64,000 nt of DNA. It comes from Comamonas terrae. Its GTDB lineage: Bacteria; Pseudomonadota; Gammaproteobacteria; Burkholderiales; Burkholderiaceae_C. The DNA is taken from positions 1 through 64,000 of the forward strand of contig NZ_BCNT01000003.1 of NCBI RefSeq assembly GCF_001544075.1, read 5' to 3'. Below are positions 29,357 to 40,525 of the stretch, piece by piece. Under the pieces are notes generated by a model, which had not been told where the DNA came from, did not search any database, and saw only the letters and a program-made list of their open reading frames with translations. The translations under genes were made by a program, and so were the position numbers. The stretch's first letter is position 1. The number at the start of each line of letters is the position of its first letter.

Positions 29357-31603
29357 TCAAAAATCCTGCACCAGCGAGACGCGCAAGTTGCGGCCCGGCT
29401 GGGTGTAGGCATCGACATAGGCGGGGTTGCCCGTGAGGCCGCGCACATCGCTCCAGCGCCAGTACTTCTTGTCGGTCAGGTTGTAGAGGCCCACGTTCAG
29501 GCGCGTGCCGGGGCGGATGCGCCACTGCGCGCTCAGGTCCAGCACCGTGGCCGCGGGGCTGAGCCAGGCGCCTTCGGCGGCATCCCCGGCCTTCTTGCCG
29601 GCCCAGTGCGAGGCGGTGAACTGCACGCCCACCCGGGCTGCGTCATAGCGCACGCCCATCACCAGCTGCCGGGGCGAGATGGTGTCCAGCGGCGTATCGG
29701 TATTGGTTTGCCGCCCCCTGGTGTAGCCGTAGGCCGCGTGGGTGCGCCAGTTGCCGCCCGCATGGCGGCCCCAGTCGTAATCGGCCTTGAGCTCGAAGCC
29801 GCTGATGCGCACGCGGTCCAGGTTGACCGACTGGTAGATGCCGGGGTTGTTGCGGTTGCCGGGCTGGCCCGAGACCAGCTGCTGGTCCTGGATGAAGTCC
29901 TTGTAGCGCCCCGTGAAGACCGCCGCATCCACCTTCAGGCGCTCGAGGCGGCCGCGCAGGCCCAGCTCGAAGGTATTGCTCTTTTCGGGCTTGAGGTCGG
30001 GGTTGGGAATGTTCCTGTAGTAGTAGAACGGGTTCTCGAAATAGGCGTTGATCTGGCCCGCATTGGGCGCCCGGAAGCCCGCGGCGTAATTGCCGTAGAC
30101 CGACCAGGCATCGCTGGCCTGGAACATCACGCCGAGCTTGGGCGAGACGGCGGAAGCCGAGTTGCTGGCCACGGCGGGCAGAAAGCCGGCCTGCCTGGGC
30201 CGGATGCTGTAGTGCTCGGCGCGCACGCCGGGCGTGACCGTCCACAGGCCGTAGTTGAGCTCGGCCTGGGCGAACAGGGCCGTCGATGTCTCCGTGGTGT
30301 CGGGGAAGCGCTTGAGCGGGAAGCTCTCGCCCGCGGCCGGCGTCACCCCGTTCTGCTCGTTGACCACCTTGTTGCGGCTGTAATCCACGCCGTAGGTGAG
30401 CTTGCCGCTGACCGAGGCGCCCCAGCGCAGCAGCTTGCTGGCCTGGGCATGCAGCTGCAGCGCATCCTCGTCATAGGTGACGTCGCGCTCCCGGTAAGGC
30501 AGGTTGAGCCGGGTCTCGTTCACCCATTCGCGCGAATCGGCGCTCTGATAGCTGGCCATGAGGCGCAGCTCGTCGGCCCAGGCGGCACCCAGCTGCTGCC
30601 ACTGGCCCTGCCAGCTCGCGCGCCAGCGCTGCATGCGGGTGCGGGCCTGGGAATCCAGCGTGGTGCCGGTCAGCCCCGCACCCCGGGCGCTGAGCAGGTC
30701 GTAGTCGGCGCGCTTGTCCACGTTTTCCAGCGTGAACACATGCTTTTGCACGGCCGACGGGGTGTAGACCAGACGGCCCAGCAGCGAGTGGCTTTGGTCG
30801 CTTTCGGGATTGGGTGCGGTGCGGCTGCTGCCCACGCCATGGTTGACGCCCATGTTCTCCAGCGCATGCGCGCGGCCGATGCCGGCCGACAGCAGCCAGC
30901 TCCACTCCCCGCTGGCGCGGCCGGTCAGCGTGGCGCCCACGCGCTTGCCATTGTCCGAGCCGTCGTAGCTGGCCGATACGCGCCCGCCGATGGCCTTGCC
31001 GTCCTGGAGCAGGTCGCCGGGCTCCATGGTGATGAAGTTCACCAGGCCACCCATGCCGTCCGAGCCATAGAGCGCGGGCACCGCGCCGCGCAGGATTTCC
31101 ACGCGCTGCACCAGCCCCAGGTCCAGGTAATCGCGGCCGAAGGCGTTGGCACTGAACGAATAGCTGCGCGGCAGGCGCACGCCGTCCACCAGCATCAGCA
31201 CGCGGTTGCCTTCCAGGCCGCGGATGTTGAAGCCGCTGTTCTGGTCGCGCCCCGCCGACGAGCCTGCCAGCGTGAAGCGCGCAGGCGCACGCGGCACGGT
31301 CACATTGGGCAGGCGCCCGGCCAGTTCGCGGATGTCGCCGATCTGCGCCTCCTCCATCTGACGGGCATTGATCACGTCCACGCTCATGGGCAGGGCATCG
31401 GGGTCCTGCTCGTCGCGCGAGGCGCTGACCACGACGTCGCGCATCACCGGCGCATGGCGGCCCGCCGCTGCGGCAGCCACGGTGGCCTGTCCGGCCTCGG
31501 GTTCCGCCGCCCAGGCACTGCCGGCACAGGCCAGCGCACAAGCCCAGGCCAGCGGATGGAGCGCAATGCAGGCGCGCGAATGCAAAACGGTGGCTGAGGC
31601 CAT
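29357..31603 (-). CDS. hmuR: TonB-dependent outer-membrane heme/hemoglobin receptor
   Basis: Imports heme across the outer membrane using TonB energy. The 748-aa protein has a signal peptide ending CAGSAWA, a plug domain starting with MRDVVVSASRDEQDPDALPMSVDVIN (in pieces), and a 22-strand-type barrel ending in aromatic Phe (VSLVQDF). The heme-receptor boxes FRAP and NPDLKPE are present, but the stretch between them has no His; it is rich in Tyr (FYYYR). It is the first gene of the hmu operon, behind a Fur-box-like site. Confidence 0.92.
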   Translation of the reverse strand: MASATVLHSRACIALHPLAWACALACAGSAWAAEPEAGQATVAAAAAGRHAPVMRDVVVSASRDEQDPDALPMSVDVINARQMEEAQIGDIRELAGRLPNVTVPRAPARFTLAGSSAGRDQNSGFNIRGLEGNRVLMLVDGVRLPRSYSFSANAFGRDYLDLGLVQRVEILRGAVPALYGSDGMGGLVNFITMEPGDLLQDGKAIGGRVSASYDGSDNGKRVGATLTGRASGEWSWLLSAGIGRAHALENMGVNHGVGSSRTAPNPESDQSHSLLGRLVYTPSAVQKHVFTLENVDKRADYDLLSARGAGLTGTTLDSQARTRMQRWRASWQGQWQQLGAAWADELRLMASYQSADSREWVNETRLNLPYRERDVTYDEDALQLHAQASKLLRWGASVSGKLTYGVDYSRNKVVNEQNGVTPAAGESFPLKRFPDTTETSTALFAQAELNYGLWTVTPGVRAEHYSIRPRQAGFLPAVASNSASAVSPKLGVMFQASDAWSVYGNYAAGFRAPNAGQINAYFENPFYYYRNIPNPDLKPEKSNTFELGLRGRLERLKVDAAVFTGRYKDFIQDQQLVSGQPGNRNNPGIYQSVNLDRVRISGFELKADYDWGRHAGGNWRTHAAYGYTRGRQTNTDTPLDTISPRQLVMGVRYDAARVGVQFTASHWAGKKAGDAAEGAWLSPAATVLDLSAQWRIRPGTRLNVGLYNLTDKKYWRWSDVRGLTGNPAYVDAYTQPGRNLRVSLVQDF

Positions 31604-31711
31604 ACCAGAAACCCTCTCTGTATTTGGAATGAAAACAAGAGCTGGCTTCTGGAAGCGGCCGCAGGCTTCAGGCCTGCAGCCCGCACCGCATGTGCTGGCT
31701 GGGATGCACCT

Positions 31712-31735
31712 AGTATATGCGAATCATTCTCATTA
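31712..31735 (-). promoter_or_regulatory. Fur-box-like operator and -10 of the heme operon
   Basis: The plus-strand sequence GCGAATCATTCTCATTA (31719-31735) matches the GATAATGATAATCATTATC-type Fur site well. On the minus strand TATACT (31712-31717) is a candidate -10 for hmuR. Iron-repressed transcription of the operon is expected. The -35 is poorly defined. Confidence 0.7.
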
Positions 31736-31809
31736 ATTCATGAAACCCATGCGCGCATTCCGCGAAAGCGCAAACCTGCCGCGGCCCTCCCGGTCGTGCC
31801 GCCCAACGC

Positions 31810-31837
31810 AAGAAGGACTGCCGCGGCAGTCCTTCTT
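31810..31837 (-). terminator. Perfect 28-bp palindrome downstream of the alpha/beta hydrolase
   Basis: AAGAAGGACTGCC meets GGCAGTCCTTCTT with no loop bases beyond the central GC. It lies 46 bp past the hydrolase stop and acts most plausibly as its terminator. The stem core matches the terminator at 32849. Confidence 0.65.
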
Positions 31838-31883
31838 GCAGGGTGTTCCCCGCCCGCCCGGGGCCGTGGCGAACGATGCGATG

Positions 31884-32675
31884 TCAAGGCACGGGTTGCT
31901 GGATCCACTGCGCAATGTCGGCCACCGCTTCTGCCTCCATGCCGGCATAGCCATGCCAGTGCATGGCATGGCAGGGGTCGCCGGACGGATTCCCGCCGCC
32001 CTCCACCAGCATGATTTTTTTCACCGGTGCCTGGGTGAGGCTTTGCAGCACCCCGGGCAGGGCGCCCGGAGGGCAGATGCGGCAGGCATCCCTGGCATGG
32101 TGGAACAGCAGGACTGGCACGCGGATATGGCCCAGGTCCAGGCTTTGCATGGAGCCGGGCTCCCTGGCATCCACAATGCTGGAACTGAGCACCACGCCGG
32201 CAATCACGCCATCGGGCAGCTGGCTGGCGGCGGCGGCCGCCGAGGTCGTGCCACGGCTGGTGCCCACCAGCCACAGGGGTGCTGAACTGCGCTGCCTGAC
32301 GGCATCAACCACCTTGCGCACGTCCTCCATGTGTTCGGGCGACATGCGCTCCCGGGGGGTGATCTCCTGCCCGTTGGCGCGGCCGAAGATGGCCACATTC
32401 AGGCCATGGGCCACGAAATCCTGCTCGGTGCGCACCAGAAAATTGTTGCTGCTCGGCCTGCCCTGCTCCATCTTGCCAAAACCGCCCAGCCCGCCGGGAA
32501 ACAGCAGCACGGTTGCCGTGGCCCGGGGCGCCGGATGCCAGAACACCGTGGTCTCCACCCCCGTCCGGGTGGGCAGTTTCAGCACCGATCCCTGCTCCTG
32601 CCCGAGGGCCGCAGGCATGAGCGCGGCCAGGCACAGGCCGGCGCATAGCGAACGAATGGCGGAAATGGCTGGCAT
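31884..32675 (-). CDS. Exported alpha/beta hydrolase-fold protein
   Basis: 263 aa with a signal peptide ending AALMPAALGQ. The fold is suggested by LFPGGLGGFG (oxyanion region), the nucleophile elbow LVGTSRGTTSA with Ser in GTSRG, and a late conserved His. A GGNPSGDPCHAMHWHGY segment near residues 230-245 holds several His. The ATG at 32675 follows GGGAGAGC. It is monocistronic, flanked by two related hairpins, and its substrate is unknown. Confidence 0.78.
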   Translation of the reverse strand: MPAISAIRSLCAGLCLAALMPAALGQEQGSVLKLPTRTGVETTVFWHPAPRATATVLLFPGGLGGFGKMEQGRPSSNNFLVRTEQDFVAHGLNVAIFGRANGQEITPRERMSPEHMEDVRKVVDAVRQRSSAPLWLVGTSRGTTSAAAAASQLPDGVIAGVVLSSSIVDAREPGSMQSLDLGHIRVPVLLFHHARDACRICPPGALPGVLQSLTQAPVKKIMLVEGGGNPSGDPCHAMHWHGYAGMEAEAVADIAQWIQQPVP

Positions 32676-32848
32676 GGTGCTCTCCCATAAGGCCCGGTAC
32701 TGGCAGCGATGTGATGGAAAGCTGCGGGCCAGCCGCAATGACGTGGCCTGCAGTGCCGCAAAGCATAGCCCTGCGCCCGGCTGCGGTCCACTCCGGCCGC
32801 CCCGGCTTGCCAGGCTGGCCCGGCAGGAGCAAGCCCCACCGGCAGCGC

Positions 32849-32878
32849 AAAAAAGGACTGCCTGGGCAGTCCTTTTTT
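32849..32878 (-). terminator. ahpF terminator
   Basis: AAAAAAGGACTGCC and GGCAGTCCTTTTTT form a stem with a short loop, 49 bp past the ahpF stop, with T tract on both strands. Confidence 0.85.
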
Positions 32879-32909
32879 CATAGCTATCAGCGCTTTTGCA
32901 TCAAGCGCT
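32879..32909 (+). repeat. CATAGC-N3-CAGCGCTT intergenic repeat, copy 3
   Basis: CATAGC-TAT-CAGCGCTT directly after the ahpF terminator, with AGCGCTT and AAGCGCT arms able to pair over a 7-nt loop. Confidence 0.5.
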
Positions 32910-32926
32910 TCAGTCCATTTTCATGC

Positions 32927-34483
32927 TCAATGGCGAATCATGAAGTCAAAGGCCGACAGCGCTGCCGTGGCTCCCGCGCCGGCGGCGATGATGATCTGCT
33001 TGAACGGCACGTTGGTGCAGTCGCCGGCGGCAAACACGCCGGGCAGATTGGTCTCGCTCTTGGCATTGATCTCGATCTCGCCAAAGCGCGTCAGGTTGAC
33101 CGTGCCCTTGAGCCATTCGGTGTTGGGCAGCAGGCCGATCTGCACGAAGATGCCTTCCAGCGCCACGGTCCTGACCTCGTCCGTGGTGCGGTCCTTGTAG
33201 GTCAGGCCCGTCACCTTCTTGCCGTCGCCGTTCACCTCGGTGGTCTGGGCGTTGAGGATCACGGTCACGTTGGGCAGGGTGGCCAGCTTCTTTTGCAGCA
33301 CGGCATCGGCCTTGAGCTCGCCGGCAAACTCCAGCACGGTCACGTGCCGGACCAGGCCGGCCAGGTCGATGGCCGCCTCGATGCCCGAGTTGCCGCCGCC
33401 GATCACGGCCACGTCCTTGCCCTTGAACAGCGGGCCGTCGCAGTGCGGGCAATAGGTCACGCCCTTGGTGCGGTACTGCTCCTCGCCCGGCACGTTCATG
33501 TTGCGCCAGCGCGCCCCGGTGGACAGGATCACGGTCTTGGCCTTGAGCGATGCGCCGGATTCGGTCTGCACCTCGATCAGCCCGCCCTCCTCGGCCGCCG
33601 GAATCAGCTTGGCCGCGCGCTGCTGGCCCATGATGTCCACTTCATAGTCGCGGATGTGGTTTTCCATCGCGGCGGACAGCTTGGGGCCTTCGGTCTTGCT
33701 GACCGAGATGTAGTTCTCGATGTCCACGGTGTCCAGCATCTGGCCGCCGATGCGGTCGGCCGCGATGCCGGTGCGGATGCCCTTGCGGGCCGCATAGATG
33801 GCCGCGGCCGCGCCGGCGGGGCCGCCGCCGACGATGAGCACGTCGAAGGCGCCCTTGGCCGAGATCTTCTCGGCTTCGCGCGCCGCGGCACCGGTATCGA
33901 CCTTGGCCACGATCTCGGCCAGCTCCATGCGGCCCTGGCCGAAGCGCTCGCCGTTGACGAAGACGGTGGGCACGCCCATGACTTCGCGGTCCTGCACTTC
34001 CTGCTGGAACAGGCCGCCGTCGATCGCGGTATGCGTGATCTTGGGATTGAGCACCGACATCAGGTTCAGCGCCTGCACCACGTCGGGGCAGTTGTGGCAG
34101 GACAGCGAGTAGTAGGTCTCGAAATGCAGCGGCGTGTCGATGTTCCTGACCTGCTCGAGCAGGTCGGCCGATTCCTTGGAGGGATGGCCGCCGACCTGCA
34201 GCAGCGCCAGCACCAGCGAGGTGAATTCATGGCCCAGGGGCACGCCGGCAAAGCGCACGCCGGTGTCCACGCCGGGATTGGTGATCAGGAACGAAGGCTT
34301 GCGCACGGGCAGGTCGTTGTTCTCGACGACGGTGATCTTGTCGCTGAGTTCCTTGATCTCCTGCAGCAGTTCCTTGAGCTCGGCAGCACCCTTGCTGTCA
34401 TCCAGCGAAGCCACCAGCTCCACCGGACGCTGCAGGCGCTCCAGATAGGCTTTCAGTTGGGCTTTCAGGTTGTTGTCAAGCAT
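32927..34483 (-). CDS. ahpF: Alkyl hydroperoxide reductase subunit F
   Basis: The flavin disulfide reductase that regenerates AhpC using NAD(P)H. From the ATG at 34483 (after AAGGAG) it has 518 aa. The N-terminal tandem thioredoxin-fold domain holds Cys129-His-Asn-Cys132. The FAD domain has [17 protein letters not shown], the catalytic CPHC motif lies near residue 344, and the NAD domain has [16 protein letters not shown]. It follows ahpC, separated by an attenuator-like hairpin. Confidence 0.97.
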   Translation of the reverse strand: MLDNNLKAQLKAYLERLQRPVELVASLDDSKGAAELKELLQEIKELSDKITVVENNDLPVRKPSFLITNPGVDTGVRFAGVPLGHEFTSLVLALLQVGGHPSKESADLLEQVRNIDTPLHFETYYSLSCHNCPDVVQALNLMSVLNPKITHTAIDGGLFQQEVQDREVMGVPTVFVNGERFGQGRMELAEIVAKVDTGAAAREAEKISAKGAFDVLIVGGGPAGAAAAIYAARKGIRTGIAADRIGGQMLDTVDIENYISVSKTEGPKLSAAMENHIRDYEVDIMGQQRAAKLIPAAEEGGLIEVQTESGASLKAKTVILSTGARWRNMNVPGEEQYRTKGVTYCPHCDGPLFKGKDVAVIGGGNSGIEAAIDLAGLVRHVTVLEFAGELKADAVLQKKLATLPNVTVILNAQTTEVNGDGKKVTGLTYKDRTTDEVRTVALEGIFVQIGLLPNTEWLKGTVNLTRFGEIEINAKSETNLPGVFAAGDCTNVPFKQIIIAAGAGATAALSAFDFMIRH

Positions 34484-34515
34484 TGGGAACTCCTTGTATC
34501 TTGCAAAAATTCGGG

Positions 34516-34546
34516 AAAAAAAAGCCCGGGCGCCAGGCACCCGGGC
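34516..34546 (-). terminator. Hairpin between ahpC and ahpF
   Basis: On the minus strand GCCCGGG and CCCGGGC enclose nine bases and are followed by eight T. It would stop or reduce readthrough from ahpC to ahpF, giving more AhpC than AhpF. Confidence 0.8.
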
Positions 34547-34586
34547 GTCTTCAACAGTTCAACTGTGAATGTTCAGCTTGCGCCGA

Positions 34587-35150
34587 TCAGATCTTGCCGA
34601 CCAGGTCCAGCGAAGGAGCCAGCGTCTTTTCGCCTTCCTTCCACTTGGCGGGGCAGACTTCACCGGGGTGCGAAGCCACGTACTGGGCAGCCTTGACCTT
34701 GCGCAGCAGGTCGGCAGCGTCGCGGCCGATGCCTTCGGCGGTGATTTCCATGGCCTGGATCACGCCCTGGGGATCGACGATGAAGGTGGCGCGGTCGGCC
34801 AGGCCCTGGCCTTCGCGCAGGCAGTCGAAGTTCTGGCTGATCTGCCATGTGGGGTCGCCCAGCATGGTGTACTTGATCTTGGCGATGGTGTCGGAGGTGT
34901 CGTGCCAGGCCTTGTGCACGAAATGGGTGTCGGTGGACACGGAGTACACCTCGACGCCCAGCTTCTGCAGTTCGTCATAGTGGTCAGCCACGTCGCCCAG
35001 CTCGGTGGGGCACACGAAAGTGAAGTCAGCGGGATAGAAGAAGAACACGGCCCACTTGCCCAGGACGTCCTTCTCGGTCACTTCGATGAACTTGCCGTTC
35101 TTGAAGGCTTGCGTCTTGAAAGGCTTGATGGTGGTGTTGAGTACGGACAT
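34587..35150 (-). CDS. ahpC: Alkyl hydroperoxide reductase subunit C (2-Cys peroxiredoxin)
   Basis: Reduces hydrogen peroxide and organic hydroperoxides. The 187-aa protein has peroxidatic Cys47 in FTFVCPTE and resolving Cys166 in EVCPAKW, both as in E. coli. AAAAGGAAAC precedes the start. An inverted repeat at 35216-35243 lies about 65 bp upstream. ahpF, on the same strand, is beyond a hairpin. Cytoplasmic. Confidence 0.98.
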   Translation of the reverse strand: MSVLNTTIKPFKTQAFKNGKFIEVTEKDVLGKWAVFFFYPADFTFVCPTELGDVADHYDELQKLGVEVYSVSTDTHFVHKAWHDTSDTIAKIKYTMLGDPTWQISQNFDCLREGQGLADRATFIVDPQGVIQAMEITAEGIGRDAADLLRKVKAAQYVASHPGEVCPAKWKEGEKTLAPSLDLVGKI

Positions 35151-35568
35151 TGCTGTTTCCTTTTGGTGAGTGATTGAACACAGGAGAAAGTGTAGGCCTC
35201 ATTGAGCAATCAATCCAATCAATTGACTTGATATTATTGATTGCAAAAAACTATCTATCTTTCTTCTTCTTTGCAGGGCATGGCGGGCGCGGTGCGCCTG
35301 CAGAAAGGCCCTGCTCCCTATTTTGGACTGCAATTCGGGCATTTCAAGCCAAAGCCCGGCATGGCTGCCATGACATGACTTCTTGTCACAAGTCCGTCAG
35401 GCTGGCGGCTTCCTGCGGGACGCCGCTGCATGCACCGGGCGTAACGAGAACGCACCTCATATGCAGCCAATGCGCAAGGACGCGGGTTTAGTTGATCTAT
35501 CGCATAAACCCTGGACAATCGAAGCCTGACAAAAGCCCCCCCGGACAATCAACAAGGAAGGATTCCCC
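35151..35568. other. ahpC-bfr divergent intergenic region
   Basis: 418 bp without a gene. The ahpC-proximal part is AT-rich and carries the inverted repeat below; the bfr-proximal part (35270-35568) is GC-rich with no clear element except the AAGGAAGGA ribosome site of bfr. Confidence 0.6.
35216..35243 (-). promoter_or_regulatory. Candidate peroxide-responsive operator of ahpC
   Basis: Perfect 8-bp arms CAATCAAT and ATTGATTG, 12 bp apart, in an AT-rich island upstream of ahpC. Symmetry and spacing suit a LysR-type activator such as OxyR, which commonly controls ahpC, but the exact OxyR consensus is not matched clearly. Confidence 0.4.
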
Positions 35569-36045
35569 ATGAAAGGCGACGCGCAAGCAATTTCCTGGCT
35601 GCAAGCCCAGCTCAAGAACGAGCTCACCGCCATCAACCAGTACTTTCTGCACTACCGCATGCTCAAGCACTGGGGCTTCGACAAGCTGGCCAAGAAGGAA
35701 TACGAGGAATCCATCGGCGAGATGAAGCACGCCGACTGGCTGATGGACCGCATCTTCATGCTCGACGGCCTGCCCAACCTGCAGGACCTGGGCAAGCTGC
35801 AGATCGGCGAGGACGTGCCGGAACTGCTGGCCTGCGACCTGCGCCTGGAGCAGGCCGCCCAGCAGACCATCAAGGAAGGCATGGCCCACTGCGAATCCGT
35901 GCGCGACTACGTCTCGCGCGACCTGCTGCAGAAGATCCTGGACGATACCGAGGAGCACATCGACTTCCTCGAAACCCAGCTGGACCTGATCGAGAAGGTC
36001 GGCGTGCAGAACTATCTGCAGTCGCAGATGGGCGAGGTCGAGTGA
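35569..36045 (+). CDS. bfr: Bacterioferritin
   Basis: A 24-mer iron-storage ferritin with heme at dimer interfaces. The 158-aa protein has the heme ligand Met52 and ferroxidase-type residues Glu18, Glu51 and His54, as in E. coli Bfr. A C-terminal acidic helix ends in GEVE. AAGGAAGGA precedes the start. Neighbouring ahpCF and the heme operon give an iron/peroxide homeostasis context. Confidence 0.96.
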   Translation: MKGDAQAISWLQAQLKNELTAINQYFLHYRMLKHWGFDKLAKKEYEESIGEMKHADWLMDRIFMLDGLPNLQDLGKLQIGEDVPELLACDLRLEQAAQQTIKEGMAHCESVRDYVSRDLLQKILDDTEEHIDFLETQLDLIEKVGVQNYLQSQMGEVE

Positions 36046-36081
36046 GCGCGACGGCAGGAAAAGCCGCCGGGCGGCCATGAC

Positions 36082-36109
36082 AAAGCGGACCCCGGAGGTC
36101 CGCTTTTTT
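36082..36109. terminator. Terminator between bfr and the FdhF-like gene
   Basis: GCGGACC (36085-36091) and GGTCCGC (36097-36103) pair over a 5-nt loop and are followed by TTTTTT for the plus strand. The AAA before the stem gives a shorter T stretch on the minus strand, where the oxidoreductase gene stops at 36117. Confidence 0.85.
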
Positions 36110-36116
36110 CATGCCG

Positions 36117-38414
<2,298 letters not shown>

Positions 38415-38557
38415 GGGTGGCCTTTGTTGGGTCTGGCGGGACTGGGTGAATGCGGGATCTGCCAGGGCGGATCCCACCTGTCCCATCCTCCGCAGCATGC
38501 CAAAGCCCGGCTACGGAGGCCAATCGTTTGTTCTGATCTGGTGATAAGCCACGCTTA

Positions 38558-39469
38558 TCACGGCGCAGGGGACGAAGGCAGTTCGAGGGCGGCCTCCAGG
38601 TCAAGGCCTGCGGCGATCTGCCAGACCGCCTGCGACAGCGGCGGCTGGGTGTCGCGCCGCAGCCGGACCAGGCACACCTGCTCGCGGTGCTCCGGCAATA
38701 TGGCGTGGGCTCTCAGGCCCGAACCTCCATGGCCCAGCGGCACGGCGCTGAGCGGCAGGATGGTGAAGGCCCTGCCGCTCTGGCATTCGGCCAGCAGCAC
38801 GCGCATGTCGTTGCTCTCCAGCACCACGCGCGGCACGGCCTCGGCGGCCTCGAACCGCTCTCCCAGCGTACGGCGGTTCTGCATGTCCCGGCTCAGCAGA
38901 CACAGCGGCAGCTCGGCCACCTCGGCCCAGCCCAGCTGGTGCGGCAGCGAGGCCTGCTCGCTGGCCACCAGCACGTAATGCTCGGTGAACAGCGGCAGCA
39001 CGTCATAGTCCTCGCCCGCGATCGAGCGGTCGTACAGCAGGCCCAGCAGGATCTGCTGCGACTTCAGGCGCTGCAGGATCTCCGGCGTGCTCAGGGAGGC
39101 GACCTCCAGCGTCAGCTGCGGCAGGATCTCGCGGTACTGGGCGCTCAGCAGCGTGGCCGCATGGCCGGCCGTGGGAATCACGCCGATGGCCAGGTGGCCG
39201 CCGGGCACGCTGCGGATCAGGTCGGCCTCCTGCTTCAGTCCATCGAGCGAGGCCAGTGTCTGGCGCACCCACTGGATCACGCGCTCGCCTTCGGGCGTGA
39301 TGCCCTGGAAGCTGCGGTTGCGCCGGATGATGGTGATGCCCAGCTCGCGCTCCAGCTCCCGTATGCCGCTGGACAGCGCTGGCTGCGAGACATGGCAGCT
39401 TTCGGCCGCCCGGCCGAAGTGCCGGTATTTGTCCAGGGCGATCAGGTAGTGGAGCTGGCGTATGAACAT
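38558..39469 (-). CDS. LysR-family transcriptional regulator
   Basis: A 303-aa LTTR with N-terminal HTH (FGRAAESCHVSQPALSSGIREL) and effector domain (GHLAIGVIPTAGHAATLL). It is 143 bp upstream of the FdhF-like gene on the same strand and probably regulates it. No clear T-N11-A site can be singled out in the gap. Confidence 0.86.
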   Translation of the reverse strand: MFIRQLHYLIALDKYRHFGRAAESCHVSQPALSSGIRELERELGITIIRRNRSFQGITPEGERVIQWVRQTLASLDGLKQEADLIRSVPGGHLAIGVIPTAGHAATLLSAQYREILPQLTLEVASLSTPEILQRLKSQQILLGLLYDRSIAGEDYDVLPLFTEHYVLVASEQASLPHQLGWAEVAELPLCLLSRDMQNRRTLGERFEAAEAVPRVVLESNDMRVLLAECQSGRAFTILPLSAVPLGHGGSGLRAHAILPEHREQVCLVRLRRDTQPPLSQAVWQIAAGLDLEAALELPSSPAP

Positions 39470-39568
39470 GCAGGGTTTGCGCGCAAGGCTGCGGGTGGCG
39501 CCGCCAGCCTTGCGGATCTGAAGAAGCCGCCCAGTTTAAAGGCCGCTTCTGCGGCGGAGCGCCGCCCG

Positions 39569-40525
39569 CTAGGTCGGCAGCAGGAAATCGCGGCTGATGC
39601 CGTAGCCCAGATCGTTGATGCGGTCCAGGAACTGCGTCAGATAGGCATGCAGGCCCGTGGTCAGTATCTCGTCGATGCGGCCGTATTGCAGGTCCGCCAG
39701 CAGGCGGCCGGCCTTGCGCTCGGTCTCGCGCGAATGCGCATTCTTCACTCGCGCCAGGTTCTTCACCACCTCGTTCATGCAGGCGGCCAGCGATCGCGGC
39801 ATGTCGGCGCGCAGCATGAGCAGCTCGGCCACGCGCTCCGGCGTGATCACGTCGCGGTACACCTTGCGGTAGACCTCGAAGGCCGAGACGCTGCGCAGCA
39901 GGGCGCTCCAATGGTAGAAGTCGAAGTTCACGGCGCCGCGCCCGCGCTGGGCGCCATGGTAGTCGCGCTCTATGGCGTGGAACTTCACGTCGAGCAGGCG
40001 CGCCGTGTTGTCGGCCCGCTCCACGAAAGTGCCCAGGCGCACGAAGTACAGCGCCTCGTCCTTGAGCATGGTGCCTATGGTCACGCCATGCCACAGGTGG
40101 GAGCGGTACTTGACCCATTCGAAGAACTGGGCCGGGTCCTGCCGCCAGCCGCCATGGGCGAACTGTCGCTGCAGCTCCAGCCAGGTCTGGTTCTGCGTCT
40201 CCCAGGACTCGGTGGTCAGGGCTCCGCGCACGGCGCGCGCATTCTCGCGCGCAGCCTTGAGGCAGGAGAAGATCGACGAGGGATTGAGCTCGTCGCACAC
40301 CATGAACTCCAGCACGGAATCACGGTCCACCATGCTGTACTGGCTCATGAAGGCCGGAATCAGCTCGCTGATGGACAGCACGCTGTGCCAGCCCCGGCGT
40401 GCATCGTGCATGGCGCTGGGCAGCATGGCCGTGTCATAGGCCACGCTGAGCATGCGCGCGGTGTTCTCCGCCCGCTCCGTATAGCGGGACATCCAGTACA
40501 GATGGTCTGCGGTGCGGCTCAGCAT
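39569..40525 (-). CDS. Alpha-E domain protein
   Basis: A 318-aa all-helical alpha-E protein, beginning LSRTADHLYWMSRYTERAEN and containing the family signature with a second similar stretch, FVERADNTARLLDVKFH. Family members sit beside circularly permuted ATP-grasp proteins and are predicted to help in amide-bond synthesis or peptide tagging. GGAGG precedes the ATG. Next to it (minus-strand upstream) is a degenerate duplicate of its own 5' end. No transglutaminase or Anbu-type protease gene, often in such clusters, is present here. Confidence 0.88.
   Translation of the reverse strand: MLSRTADHLYWMSRYTERAENTARMLSVAYDTAMLPSAMHDARRGWHSVLSISELIPAFMSQYSMVDRDSVLEFMVCDELNPSSIFSCLKAARENARAVRGALTTESWETQNQTWLELQRQFAHGGWRQDPAQFFEWVKYRSHLWHGVTIGTMLKDEALYFVRLGTFVERADNTARLLDVKFHAIERDYHGAQRGRGAVNFDFYHWSALLRSVSAFEVYRKVYRDVITPERVAELLMLRADMPRSLAACMNEVVKNLARVKNAHSRETERKAGRLLADLQYGRIDEILTTGLHAYLTQFLDRINDLGYGISRDFLLPT

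Noticed and set aside
28835-31597. Plus-strand open frame of about 920 codons opposite hmuR
   Set aside because: Shadow of the heme receptor gene; composition typical of antisense GC-rich DNA.
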